A stretch of DNA of 9,310 nucleotides from Calditrichota bacterium. GTDB taxonomy: Bacteria > Zhuqueibacterota > Zhuqueibacteria > Oleimicrobiales > Geothermoviventaceae. Under the pieces are notes generated by a model. The model was not told the DNA's origin and ran no database searches. It saw only the letters and a program-made list of their open reading frames with translations. This document shows positions 1 to 7,555 of the stretch, one piece after another; the stretch's first letter is position 1, and the number at the start of each line of letters is the position of its first letter. Where the stretch lies: assembly GCA_013152765.1 (NCBI GenBank), contig JAADFT010000030.1, positions 1 through 9,310 of the forward strand. Direction: 5' to 3'. The translations under genes and the position numbers were made by a program.

Positions 1-2744
1 GTGCCCCCTTCGTCACCACCCTCAGGGCCCAGGTCGATGATGTAGTCGGCCGTCTTGATTACGTCCATGTGGTGTTCGATCACGACCACCGTGTTCCCCT
101 TGTCCACCAGGCGGTTCAGCACGTCGAGCAGCATCTTGATGTCCTCGAAGTGCAGCCCGGTGGTGGGTTCGTCCAGAATGTACAGCGTGCGGCCCGTGCT
201 CACCTTGCTGAGCTCGGTAGCCAGTTTCACGCGCTGGGCCTCGCCACCGGAAAGGGTGGTGGCCTGCTGCCCGAGTCGGATGTACCCTAAGCCAACGTCG
301 TACAGCGTTTGCAGCTTGCGCTTGATCGGAGGGATGTTCTCGAAGAACTCCAGCGCCTGCGAAACGGTCATCTCCAGGACGTCAGCGATCGACTTCCCCT
401 TGTACTTGATCTCCAGGGTCTCGCGGTTGTAGCGCTTGCCTTTGCACACTTCGCAGGTCACGTACACGTCCGGCAGGAAATGCATCTCGATTTTGATGAT
501 TCCATCCCCCTGGCAGGCTTCGCACCGCCCGCCCTTCACGTTGAAGCTGAAGCGGCCAGGCTTGTAGCCGCGGATTTTGGCTTCGGGCAACTTGGCAAAA
601 AGATCCCGGATGTACGTGAACAGCCCGGTGTACGTCGCCGGATTGGAACGCGGGGTGCGGCCGATGGGGCTCTGGTCGATGTTGATGACCTTGTCGATGT
701 GTTCCAGACCCTCCACCCGTGCGTAAGGCAGGGGCTGTTCCTTGCCGCGGTAGATGGCCCTGGCCAGGATCGGGTACAACGTCTCGTCCACCAGAGTACT
801 TTTACCCGAGCCGGAAACCCCGGTGACGCAAATGAACGTACCTAACGGGAAACGCACGTCGATGGACTTGAGGTTGTTGCCACGGGCTCCGAAAATCGTC
901 AGGGTTTTGCCGTTCCCTTTGCGGCGTTTGGTTGGCACGGGAATGCTCTTCAGGCCGGCCAGGTACTGCCCCGTCAGCGATTTGGGGTTGGCAGCGATTT
1001 CCGCCGGTGGTCCCGTGGCCACGACGTAGCCACCGTTTTCCCCCGCGCCCGGGCCAAGATCCACCACGTAGTCCGCCCGCTCGATGGTCTCGCGGTCGTG
1101 CTCCACCACGAGCACCGTGTTGCCCAGATCGCGCAACTGGCACAGGGTGTTGATCAGCCGGTGGTTGTCCCGCTGGTGAAGCCCGATCGACGGTTCGTCC
1201 AGCACGTACAACACGCCCACGAGCTGCGAGCCGATCTGCGTGGCTAAGCGAATTCGCTGCGACTCGCCGCCTGACAGGGTAGCCGCACCGCGATCGAGGG
1301 TCAGGTAGTCTACCCCCACGTTGAGCAAGAACTGCAGGCGCTCCCGGATCTCCTTCAGGATCTGGTGAGCGATGAGGCGCTGGCGCTCCGTGAGCTGCAG
1401 TTGCTCGAAGAATTGCATCGCCTGGCGCACCGATTTGCGCGTGACATCCCAGATGTTGTGACCGTCGATTTTGACGGCCAGCGCCTCGGGGCGCAGGCGC
1501 GCCCCTCCGCAGTCCGGGCAGGGTACGGCCCGCATGAAGCCTTCGATCCACTCTCGCACGGAGGCGGAATCCGTGGCGTGGTAGCGGCGCTCCAGGTTGG
1601 GGATGACTCCCTCGAAACGGTTGACCCACGTTCCCTTGCTCTTCCCCTCGCGGCTGGCGTAGCGAAACTCGATTTCTTCGTCGCCGCTGCCGTAGAGGAG
1701 AACCTGCCGGACCTTTTCCGGAAGGTCTTCCCAGGGAGTGTCCAGGCTGAACCCGTAGTGCTCGGCCACGCCTTTGAGGAGCGTGGCGTACCAGCCATCC
1801 CGCACCTCGCCCCAGGGCGCCAGAGCACCTTGCCGGAGGCTGAGCTTGGGGTTGGGCACGACCAGCTCGGGATCGACCACCATCCGGGTCCCGAGACCGT
1901 TGCAGGTGCGGCAGGCCCCGTACGGGCTGTTGAAGGAGAACATGCGCGGCTCGATTTCCTCGTACGAGATGCCGCAGTCCACGCAGGCGTAGTGCTCGCT
2001 GAACAGGAGCTCCTTTTCGCCAACCACATCGACGATGACCAGCCCCGAAGCCAGGTTCAGGGCAGTTTCCACGGAATCGGCAAGTCGCCGCTGAACCTTC
2101 GGGCTCACGACGATGCGGTCCACAACGATCTCGATGTTGTGTTTCTTGTTTTTGTCGAGCTGGATCTCGGAATCCAGGTCCAGGGTCTGACCGTCCACGC
2201 GCACGCGCACAAAGCCGTCCCGACGGGCTTCTTCGAAAATCTCCCGGTACTCGCCTTTCCTGCCTCGCACGACAGGAGCCAGAATCTGCACGCGCGTTCC
2301 CTCGGGCAGGGCCAGCGCCGCGTCGACAATTTGCTCGACGGTTTGCTTCTCCAGCTTCTTGCCGCAGTTGTAGCAGTAAGGAGTGCCGATGCGGGCGAAC
2401 AGGAGCCGCAGGTAGTCGTAGATCTCGGTCACGGTTCCGACTGTAGAACGCGGATTCTTGGAAACCGTGCGCTGCTGGATGGAAATGGCCGGCGACAGGC
2501 CCTCGATGTAGTCCACGTCCGGCTTTTCCATCAGGCCCAGAAACTGGCGGGCGTAAGCAGACAGGGACTCTACGTAGCGGCGCTGCCCCTCGGCGTAGAT
2601 TGTGTCGAAGGCCAGCGACGACTTGCCCGAGCCCGAGAGCCCGGTGATCACCACCAGGCGGTCGCGCGGGATTTCCACGTCGATGTTTTTCAAATTGTGT
2701 TCGCGAGCGCCGCGAACAACGATCTTGTCTTTAGTTTCTGCCAT
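1..2744 (-). CDS. uvrA: UvrABC system protein A (excinuclease ABC subunit A), C-terminus cut by window edge
   Basis: UvrA is the damage-sensing ATPase of nucleotide excision repair; it acts as a dimer and loads UvrB onto lesions. The frame from the ATG at 2744 is open to the window edge (914 codons) and starts MAETKDKIVVRGAREHNLKN, a typical UvrA N-terminus. Visible in order: Walker A GLSGSGKS (residues 35-42); a first zinc module CVDC...CRTC near residues 253-280; signature LSGGESQR near 488 and Walker B VLYVLDEPSIGLH; a second Walker A GVSGSGKST near 640; a second zinc module CEAC...CEVC near 738-763; signature LSGGEAQR near 827; and Walker B TLYILDEPTTGLH. Spacing fits the usual length of about 940 residues, so roughly 26 residues lie outside. 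No strong Shine-Dalgarno precedes the ATG (GGGTGGGA abuts it); a GTG two codons upstream is a weaker alternative. The gene probably shares a transcript with the glycosidase gene upstream. No LexA-type box was seen. Confidence 0.98.
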   Translation of the reverse strand, partial: MAETKDKIVVRGAREHNLKNIDVEIPRDRLVVITGLSGSGKSSLAFDTIYAEGQRRYVESLSAYARQFLGLMEKPDVDYIEGLSPAISIQQRTVSKNPRSTVGTVTEIYDYLRLLFARIGTPYCYNCGKKLEKQTVEQIVDAALALPEGTRVQILAPVVRGRKGEYREIFEEARRDGFVRVRVDGQTLDLDSEIQLDKNKKHNIEIVVDRIVVSPKVQRRLADSVETALNLASGLVIVDVVGEKELLFSEHYACVDCGISYEEIEPRMFSFNSPYGACRTCNGLGTRMVVDPELVVPNPKLSLRQGALAPWGEVRDGWYATLLKGVAEHYGFSLDTPWEDLPEKVRQVLLYGSGDEEIEFRYASREGKSKGTWVNRFEGVIPNLERRYHATDSASVREWIEGFMRAVPCPDCGGARLRPEALAVKIDGHNIWDVTRKSVRQAMQFFEQLQLTERQRLIAHQILKEIRERLQFLLNVGVDYLTLDRGAATLSGGESQRIRLATQIGSQLVGVLYVLDEPSIGLHQRDNHRLINTLCQLRDLGNTVLVVEHDRETIERADYVVDLGPGAGENGGYVVATGPPAEIAANPKSLTGQYLAGLKSIPVPTKRRKGNGKTLTIFGARGNNLKSIDVRFPLGTFICVTGVSGSGKSTLVDETLYPILARAIYRGKEQPLPYARVEGLEHIDKVINIDQSPIGRTPRSNPATYTGLFTYIRDLFAKLPEAKIRGYKPGRFSFNVKGGRCEACQGDGIIKIEMHFLPDVYVTCEVCKGKRYNRETLEIKYKGKSIADVLEMTVSQALEFFENIPPIKRKLQTLYDVGLGYIRLGQQATTLSGGEAQRVKLATELSKVSTGRTLYILDEPTTGLHFEDIKMLLDVLNRLVDKGNTVVVIEHHMDVIKTADYIIDLGPEGGDEGG

Positions 2745-2779
2745 TCCCACCCGGATTGTATGACTGCAAATTTACTTAC

Positions 2780-2856
2780 CGCTCTACCTCTGACTGCCCA
2801 CTGCCTACTGCCTACTGCTGACCGCCCACTGCCGACTTCCAACCGCCACCTGCCTA
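2780..2856 (-). repeat. Degenerate heptanucleotide tandem repeat, consensus TNGGCAG, 11 units
   Basis: Read on the minus strand, the segment divides without gaps into eleven 7-base units: TAGGCAG, GTGGCGG, TTGGAAG, TCGGCAG, TGGGCGG, TCAGCAG, TAGGCAG, TAGGCAG, TGGGCAG, TCAGAGG, TAGAGCG. The first unit (2850-2856) contains the TAG stop codon of the GH57-like gene; the rest fills most of the gap up to uvrA. Period-7 repeats of this general look occur in intergenic DNA of several bacterial groups, cyanobacterial heptamer repeats being a known comparison. There are no spacers and no dyad symmetry, so it is neither a CRISPR array nor a terminator. Its function is unknown. Confidence 0.85.
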
Positions 2857-4629
2857 CCGTCCTCCGATTTCTTCCAGCCCGAGCCTGTGCAGAAGAATCT
2901 GCCCGTTCACGATGCGCACCCGGACCAGGGGCCACACGTTCAGCCGATTGGCCAGCGCCAAAGCCTTTTCCGGAGTCCCTTTGAACAGGTAAAAAACCAT
3001 TTCGGCCGTTGGTACGTCTTTGCGCAGCCCCTCGCGGAAAACCAGTTCGTTGGACTTGTACCGCCACGTGCCGGCAAGATGTTCCACGGTGTTGTCTTTG
3101 ATCAGGTTCCAGCCGTTCCCAAGCGTGAAGAGACCATTCGAGAGGGACAGGATGGGATCGTGTTTCAGGTCCGTGGGCACGGTGACCAGCGAGTCCTCAC
3201 CGAGCGGTGGGGAGTAGTAGTGAACCTTCCCCTCCAGCGGGAAGGCGATTTCTACCTGGCCGTCCAGCGGCCGACGTGCTGTAACGCGCAGTCGGTAAAG
3301 ATCGTCGGAGAACTTCTCGACCCGAACCTCGTACGAAGCGGCGCGCACTTTCACTGGCACCGGTGAAGCCGCGCACACGGCCTTTGGAGCTGCGGCAGGA
3401 GTGGGAACGGGCTTTACCTCTCCGGTCTTGAGATCCACGAGAACGCAGCCGGTGTCCAGACCCGTGGAGCTCAGCACTTGTTCGATCAGCACGCGGGCGC
3501 CCTGTTCCGCGATCGTGCACTCGTCGTCGGTGTAGCGGACTTCGATCGGGAAAGGCGACCAGCCGGAAGAATCCGAAACCTCGCCCAGAAGCAGATGCTG
3601 CCAGGCGAGCTGCAGGATTTTCTCGACGAACGCCCTCGTTCCTTCCAGGCGATCGATCACTTTCTTGACCAGAGTTTCGGCGGTCAGAACCCAGTTCCGC
3701 GCCTGGAAATTCCGAGCGCGCGTGGGGCCGTCTGTTTCAGCGCCGCCGCCCTGTTTGCCGAGCCAGTTGTACGGGCCGCCAGCCGACATGTTCCAGGTAC
3801 CTTCCGGCAGGTAGGGCATGGTGGGGATCTTGTAGCCACGCTCCTCGAGCAGTTTCACGAACTCGCTCACCGTGACGAATTTGTACCCTTTGCGTTCGAG
3901 TTCCTTGAATTTGTCGACGTGTTGCTTTTCCCACTCGGGCACGCGGTAGAAATCGCTCAGGTAGTCGCGCGTGCTGAACACTTCGCCGTCGTCGAAAAAC
4001 GCCCAGGCCCACTGGCAGCACTTGAGGTTCTTCTTGCCGCCGCCGAGGAGAACCAGCATTCGCTTGCCCGCATACTCGAACCACTCCAGTGGCATGGCGT
4101 TGGAACGGTAGTAGCCGTACGGATCACCGCTGGTGACGACCACGTCGTACTTCCCGTGCAGAGCTGAAGCCAGGGCCGGGCTCCACTGGAGTTCCTGCGC
4201 GAAAAACACCCGCGAACGCTTGAGATTGAGCTTCTTGAGAACCTGGTCGGACAGCTCCACGGAACGCTGCAGATCGAGAGCGGGGTAACCGATGAAGAGC
4301 TGATCGGAGTAGTGGGCGACCACCAGTTCCAGTTGGCCGTTGTCGATCAGCGCCCGCAGTCGTTCGATGACTTCGGGGAATTCCTCCTGGATGACCTCCA
4401 GTGCCCACGCCTGGATTTCGAAGTCGCCTTTGTAGTTGGGGTGAGCCTCGTAGAAATCGAGCAGGGGAATGATGGACTCGCGGACGATTCGCCGCTCGAT
4501 GCGCTGGTCGCCAGCCACGTACTGCAGGTTGAAATGGTAGACAGCCATGGCCACCTTGGGCTTGGCGTGCAACGAGGTCGTGAGAACGAGAATTGCGCCC
4601 AGGGTTGCCAGCCATCCCTTCAGTTTCAT
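2854..4629 (-). CDS. Secreted GH57-family-like glycosidase (alpha-amylase/alpha-mannosidase type)
   Basis: A 591-residue exported protein, predicted to cleave or transfer alpha-glucans or related sugars outside the cytoplasm; the substrate cannot be told. Residues 1-22 form a signal peptide (MKLKGW, a hydrophobic run, then SLHA before KPKV). GH57 hallmarks follow: GQLELVVAHY (98-107) resembles motif 2, VFFAQELQW (141-149) places Glu146 where the family nucleophile sits in motif 3, and FFDDGEVF (211-218) matches motif 4 with the acid/base Asp. Motif 1 is odd: YHFNLQY (31-37) replaces the usual HQP. A barrel-end segment with WNMSAGGPYNW and ARNFQARN follows; residues of about 460-591 look like a beta-sandwich. 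The ATG at 4629 is chosen because GGAGG (4638-4642) precedes it and the signal peptide starts there. A 50-codon upstream extension is open but contains the likely promoter. The stop codon lies in the heptamer repeat. Family call fairly sure, specificity unknown. Confidence 0.85.
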   Translation of the reverse strand: MKLKGWLATLGAILVLTTSLHAKPKVAMAVYHFNLQYVAGDQRIERRIVRESIIPLLDFYEAHPNYKGDFEIQAWALEVIQEEFPEVIERLRALIDNGQLELVVAHYSDQLFIGYPALDLQRSVELSDQVLKKLNLKRSRVFFAQELQWSPALASALHGKYDVVVTSGDPYGYYRSNAMPLEWFEYAGKRMLVLLGGGKKNLKCCQWAWAFFDDGEVFSTRDYLSDFYRVPEWEKQHVDKFKELERKGYKFVTVSEFVKLLEERGYKIPTMPYLPEGTWNMSAGGPYNWLGKQGGGAETDGPTRARNFQARNWVLTAETLVKKVIDRLEGTRAFVEKILQLAWQHLLLGEVSDSSGWSPFPIEVRYTDDECTIAEQGARVLIEQVLSSTGLDTGCVLVDLKTGEVKPVPTPAAAPKAVCAASPVPVKVRAASYEVRVEKFSDDLYRLRVTARRPLDGQVEIAFPLEGKVHYYSPPLGEDSLVTVPTDLKHDPILSLSNGLFTLGNGWNLIKDNTVEHLAGTWRYKSNELVFREGLRKDVPTAEMVFYLFKGTPEKALALANRLNVWPLVRVRIVNGQILLHRLGLEEIGGR

Positions 4630-4688
4630 CGGTGTTTCCTCCGGTTTGGGGATTGGATCTGTCTGGGAAAGGACTTGTTTTCCGAAGA

Positions 4689-4717
4689 AAGATAGCCTTT
4701 GCAAGGGTTTGAGGCAA
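4689..4717 (-). promoter_or_regulatory. Probable sigma-70-type promoter for the GH57-like gene
   Basis: On the minus strand, TTGCCT (4712-4717) and TATCTT (4689-4694) are separated by exactly 17 bases. Each box matches the consensus at four of six positions. Transcription would start near 4682 and leave a leader of about 53 nt carrying the GGAGG ribosome site. Its position supports the 4629 start over longer in-frame extensions. This is pattern recognition only. Confidence 0.45.
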
Positions 4718-4892
4718 CCGATTTTCGGACGTCGGGGACGCCAGGCGCGCAATTTGGGCACATGCTCTGTGTTAGACATCCAGGCGGACGACAGGAGTAC
4801 CGGGCAGGCTGCCAGGGATTCTCAGGGAGGCACAGCCCACGACGGACCGGTGCTTCACGTGTAGTGAGACTTCTTCAGCAACACGCGAAATT

Positions 4893-4912
4893 GCTTGCGA
4901 ACATTCGCAAGC
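4893..4912. promoter_or_regulatory. Perfect 9+2+9 palindrome, candidate operator between divergent genes
   Basis: GCTTGCGAA, two bases (CA), then TTCGCAAGC: both arms match perfectly. It lies 39 bp upstream of the -35 box of the TPR gene and about 175 bp upstream of the opposing glycosidase promoter. A partly related GCGAA half-site lies just to its left, near 4885. The two-base centre is too short for an RNA hairpin loop, and no T-run follows, so a dimeric protein-binding site is more likely than a terminator. The regulator is unknown. Confidence 0.5.
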
Positions 4913-4951
4913 CCCACGGCGCAACCGCGTGTCCCCTGAGGCGGCCAACTC

Positions 4952-4980
4952 TTGACTTTCCCGTAAAAACTTCGTAGACT
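4952..4980 (+). promoter_or_regulatory. Probable sigma-70-type promoter for the TPR gene
   Basis: TTGACT (4952-4957) and TAGACT (4975-4980) are separated by exactly 17 bases. The -35 box matches five of six consensus positions and the -10 box four. The predicted start near 4987 gives a leader of about 37 nt that includes the GGAGGGAGGA ribosome site at 5011-5020. Confidence 0.65.
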
Positions 4981-5023
4981 GAGGGCGAATCCGATGACCT
5001 GACCACGAGCGGAGGGAGGAAAA

Positions 5024-5803
5024 ATGCCGCGTAGAGCTTGGATGATCGCTGTTGTGTTGGGAACGCTGGTGCTCGCCGGTGGGGCAGCGCTACACGCGCA
5101 AACCGCGCAGGACTGGATCGCAAAGGGCGACAGCCTGTACGCGAAATTCGACAATGAAGGGGCGCTGCAGGCCTACGCGAAGGCGGTCCAGCTCGATTCC
5201 ACCAATTGTGAGGCGCTGTGGAAACTGGCGCGCGCTTACGTTGACGTTGGTGAGACCAAAAAGAGCAAGAAGGAACGCAAACGGGATTACTTGACGGCCG
5301 AGCAGTTGGCCAGAAAGGCTGTTAGCCTGTGTCCCGACAGCGCCAACACGCATTTCATTCTGGCGGTGGCTGTGGGCCGCGTGGCCCTGCTCACCGGCGG
5401 GAAGAAGAAGGTGGAGCTGTCGCGCGAGGTGAAAGAAGAGGCCGAGAAGGCGATTGCGCTCGACCCGAATCACGATGGCGCTCTGCACGTTCTGGCACGC
5501 TGGCACCGCGAGGTGGCAAATCTCAGTGGGTTTCTGAAAATGGCCGCCAAGGTGATTTACGGTGGTTTGCCGCCGGCCAGCAACGAGAAGGCGGTGGAGT
5601 ACTTCAAGCGGGCCATCGCGGTGAATCCGGACCACATCAACCACCACCTGGAGCTGGGACGAACCTACCAGATGATGAAGAAGTACGACCTGGCGCGCCA
5701 GGAGTACGAGAAGGTGCTGCAACTGCCAGTGAAGGACGCGGACGACCCCGAACACAAGGAGGAAGCGAAGAAGCTGCTGGAGAAGATCAAGAACAAGCAC
5801 TGA
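5024..5803 (+). CDS. Exported TPR protein resembling the RMDN (regulator of microtubule dynamics) family
   Basis: A 259-residue protein, probably a periplasmic scaffold or protein-interaction module; no catalytic motif is visible. Residues 1-25 are a signal peptide (MPRRAW, hydrophobic core, ALHA before QTAQDW). TPR-like helix pairs follow: residues of about 28-61 (GDSLYAKFDNEGALQAYAKAVQLD), 62-107 (EALWKLARAYVDVGE ... AEQLARKAVSLCP), 108-155 (an RVALLTGGKKKVELSREVKE stretch, then AIALDPNH), and two more at about 185-245 (AVEYFKRAIAVNPDH; LELGRTYQMMKKYDLARQEY). The LWKLARAY block, the G-K-K-x-V-E-L-S-x-x-VKE block and the LARWHREVANLS block recall the RMDN/FAM82 layout known from eukaryotes, with relatives in bacteria. 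The lysine-rich C-terminus ends LLEKIKNKH. The ATG sits 3 bases after GGAGGGAGGA. It is transcribed divergently from the glycosidase gene. TPR call sure; RMDN likeness is from memory of the family pattern. Confidence 0.9.
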   Translation: MPRRAWMIAVVLGTLVLAGGAALHAQTAQDWIAKGDSLYAKFDNEGALQAYAKAVQLDSTNCEALWKLARAYVDVGETKKSKKERKRDYLTAEQLARKAVSLCPDSANTHFILAVAVGRVALLTGGKKKVELSREVKEEAEKAIALDPNHDGALHVLARWHREVANLSGFLKMAAKVIYGGLPPASNEKAVEYFKRAIAVNPDHINHHLELGRTYQMMKKYDLARQEYEKVLQLPVKDADDPEHKEEAKKLLEKIKNKH

Positions 5804-6103
5804 GGCGACCCCCGCGATCGCGCGTCGCTGAGGAACCACGCTCTGCGGCAGGGCGACCCCCAATTTGCCCCGAGCGCGTTTGCCGTTCAGCCTGAGGGTA
5901 AGAGGTCTGACCACGGGGTCGGCGTTTGCTCTCGTCGGCAAAGGTTGAGAAACCTGCGGCCACGCGCAACGGCCCCGAAATCCAGGACTTGCTGACGGCA
6001 GCGTTCCGCCGGGCAAGCGCAGAGATGGGGCGTGTGTGAGCTGTGGCGACCACGCGACGCGCGAAAACGCACAGGCACACGAACGCAAGCGAAGGGACAA
6101 ACC
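5804..6103 (+). other. 300-bp intergenic region without a recognisable gene
   Basis: No reading frame here has a ribosome site and a plausible protein. Just after the TPR stop, GCGAC (5805-5809) can pair with GTCGC (5824-5828) around the palindrome CGCGATCGCG, but no T-run follows, so it is at best a weak or Rho-assisted end. No good -35/-10 pair was found for the next gene. The 3' part (6040-6100) is rich in CGC, CACA and CGAA words without a clean period. A GTG at 6032 is in frame with the next gene but lacks a ribosome site. Confidence 0.5.
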
Positions 6104-7387
6104 GTGAAACGCAGCACGGCTCTGTTGCTGGTTTCTGTGTTGTTTCTCGCGGGGGTTCTGGCATGTGGCGACACGGGGGCGTCGTTGCCGTGGTCGGGCT
6201 GTGGCAACGGAGAAGCCGTGTTTCCGATTGTGGCCTGGAACGGTCCGCCGCCCGACCATTTTTCGGATGCCGCATTCCGCACCCTGGCGGAGGCGGGTTT
6301 CAACACCGTTCTTTCCTTCGTGCAACACGACAGTCAGAATGCAGCCTTGCTCCGACTGGCCCAGCGCCACCGGATTTGTGCGCTGGTCTGGTCGCCTGCT
6401 TTGCAAAAAGCACTCAAGGCTGGTGGGGCGGACCCGGATTCGGTCGTCCTCGACGTTCTGCACAGCTACCGCGATCGGCCCGGGGTGCTCGGCTTCTGCT
6501 TGCGGGACGAACCGAACGCGCGAGAGTTCCGCGCTCTCGGACAGCTGGTGGCAACCATCAAGCAGGTGCTGCCCGGCACGGTGCCGTACATCAACCTGTT
6601 CCCCACTTACGCAAGCTCCCGTCAACTCGGCCTGCCGACTTACGAAGCCTACCTGGACAGTTTCGTCAGCACCGTCCGTCCTCCGGTGTTGAGTTTCGAC
6701 CACTACCCGATCACGACCGACGGGCTGCGCCCGGATTTCTACTACAACCTGGAGCTTGTGCGTCAGCGAAGCCTGGAATCTGGCGTGCCGTTCTGGGCCT
6801 TTGTGTTGTCCACGCAGCACGCAAGCTACCCGCGGCCGAAGGAACCCTACCTGAGGTTTGCTCTGTACTCGGCCCTGGCGTACGGTGCAAAGGGCATCCA
6901 GTACTTCACGTACTGGCCGCCCCGAGGGAGCGGCTGGCAATTTGCAACGGCAGTGGTCGACGCCGGTGGACGTCCCACCTGGCTGTACTCCACGGTTTCC
7001 CGAATCAACGCCGAGCTGGCGCGACTCGGCCCCGTGCTTCTGTCGCTGCAGAGTCTTGAGGTCTACCACAGCGACCCCGTGCCAAAGGGCTGCCGCAAAT
7101 TGCCTGAAAACTGGCTTGTGGATCCAGGCGCGCAGACGCACCTGCTTTTCGGCTATTTTCGCACTTCAGAAGACCGCCGGTACTTGCTGGTCGTGAATCG
7201 CAACTACACTTCGGGCCGCATCGTGACGCTGCGTTTCACCCAGCCGGTGACGGAGGTTCGCGAAGTGACGCGGTCGAAGCTTCCGGGAGAGACCTGGGAT
7301 TTCCGGAAAAATCAAGACCGTACAGTGCAGGTGCTGATGGCAGCTGGCGACGGCATGCTGTTTGCGTTGTCACTTTCTGAGGAGTAA
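6104..7387 (+). CDS. Predicted lipoprotein with a glycosidase-like (beta/alpha) barrel
   Basis: A 427-residue envelope protein starting at GTG 6104, with GAAGGGA (6091-6097) six bases before it. It opens VKRSTALLLVSVLFLAGVLAC; Cys21 after VLA is a plausible though imperfect lipobox, giving a lipid anchor. The body looks like a clan GH-A-type TIM barrel: FRTLAEAGFNTVLSF (58-72), LAQRHRICALVW (85-96), VLGFCLRDEPN (128-138) with Asp135-Glu136-Pro137 at the place of an acid/base Glu, YINLFPTY, VLSFDHYPI, a tryptophan-rich VPFWAFVLS strand, and LAYGAKGIQYFTYWPP near the last strands. A small C-terminal beta domain (about 340-427; YLLVVNRNYTSGRIVTLRF) follows. I see no clear second catalytic Glu at the strand where the nucleophile would be expected (FVLSTQH has Gln); EPYLRF just after it is the nearest. 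It could be a glycosidase of an unfamiliar family or a carbohydrate-binding derivative. Substrate unknown. Confidence 0.75.
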   Translation: MKRSTALLLVSVLFLAGVLACGDTGASLPWSGCGNGEAVFPIVAWNGPPPDHFSDAAFRTLAEAGFNTVLSFVQHDSQNAALLRLAQRHRICALVWSPALQKALKAGGADPDSVVLDVLHSYRDRPGVLGFCLRDEPNAREFRALGQLVATIKQVLPGTVPYINLFPTYASSRQLGLPTYEAYLDSFVSTVRPPVLSFDHYPITTDGLRPDFYYNLELVRQRSLESGVPFWAFVLSTQHASYPRPKEPYLRFALYSALAYGAKGIQYFTYWPPRGSGWQFATAVVDAGGRPTWLYSTVSRINAELARLGPVLLSLQSLEVYHSDPVPKGCRKLPENWLVDPGAQTHLLFGYFRTSEDRRYLLVVNRNYTSGRIVTLRFTQPVTEVREVTRSKLPGETWDFRKNQDRTVQVLMAAGDGMLFALSLSEE

Positions 7388-7465
7388 CTGCAACTAAGGA
7401 TTTGGTGGCGCTGCTGATTTCGGCGAATCCAGTGGGTTCAGCTCGTAAAATGTGCGAAAAAAATC

Positions 7466-7494
7466 TTGCGAAACCCATTGGTTTTGCTTAAATT
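7466..7494 (+). promoter_or_regulatory. Possible promoter for the bpsA-speD operon
   Basis: TTGCGA (7466-7471) and TAAATT (7489-7494) are 17 bases apart, each matching four of six consensus positions, in a segment visibly richer in A and T than its surroundings. Transcription from near 7501 would give a leader of about 55 nt ahead of the TTG start at 7556. The match is weak; read-through from the lipoprotein gene upstream is the alternative, since no terminator is evident at 7388-7440. Confidence 0.3.
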
Positions 7495-7555
7495 TGCGGC
7501 TGCTGAAAATGGGCAAGTTGGACTAATCAGAGGGCATGGTTTTGGAGGATGGCAG

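Noticed and set aside
2755..2760. TACAAT on the minus strand as a -10 box for a separate uvrA promoter
   Set aside because: No -35 box lies 16-18 bases upstream, and transcription would begin only a few bases before the ATG; a leaderless start cannot be excluded but is not supported.
2780..2856. Heptamer array as a CRISPR
   Set aside because: Units are seven bases, contiguous, and there are no spacers or cas genes.
1365..2984. Long plus-strand reading frame of 539 codons
   Set aside because: It lies antisense to uvrA, whose ATPase, signature and zinc motifs are complete on the minus strand; the plus-strand translation shows no family motif and runs through the heptamer repeat.
4630..4779. 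50-codon N-terminal extension of the glycosidase
   Set aside because: The extension would bury the signal peptide, has no ribosome site and contains the probable promoter; ATG 4629 with GGAGG is better.
4893..4912. Palindrome as a LexA (SOS) box, given uvrA in the window
   Set aside because: The CGAA-CA-TTCG centre has a two-base spacing, unlike the known LexA box types, and it is not next to uvrA.
5805..5828. Hairpin after the TPR gene as an intrinsic terminator
   Set aside because: The outer stem is only five pairs, the inner palindrome has almost no loop, and no T-run follows.
5090..7141. Minus-strand reading frame of 683 codons
   Set aside because: It is antisense to the TPR and lipoprotein genes and spans the gap between them; its Arg/His/Gln/Val-rich translation is typical of a reverse-strand shadow in GC-rich DNA.
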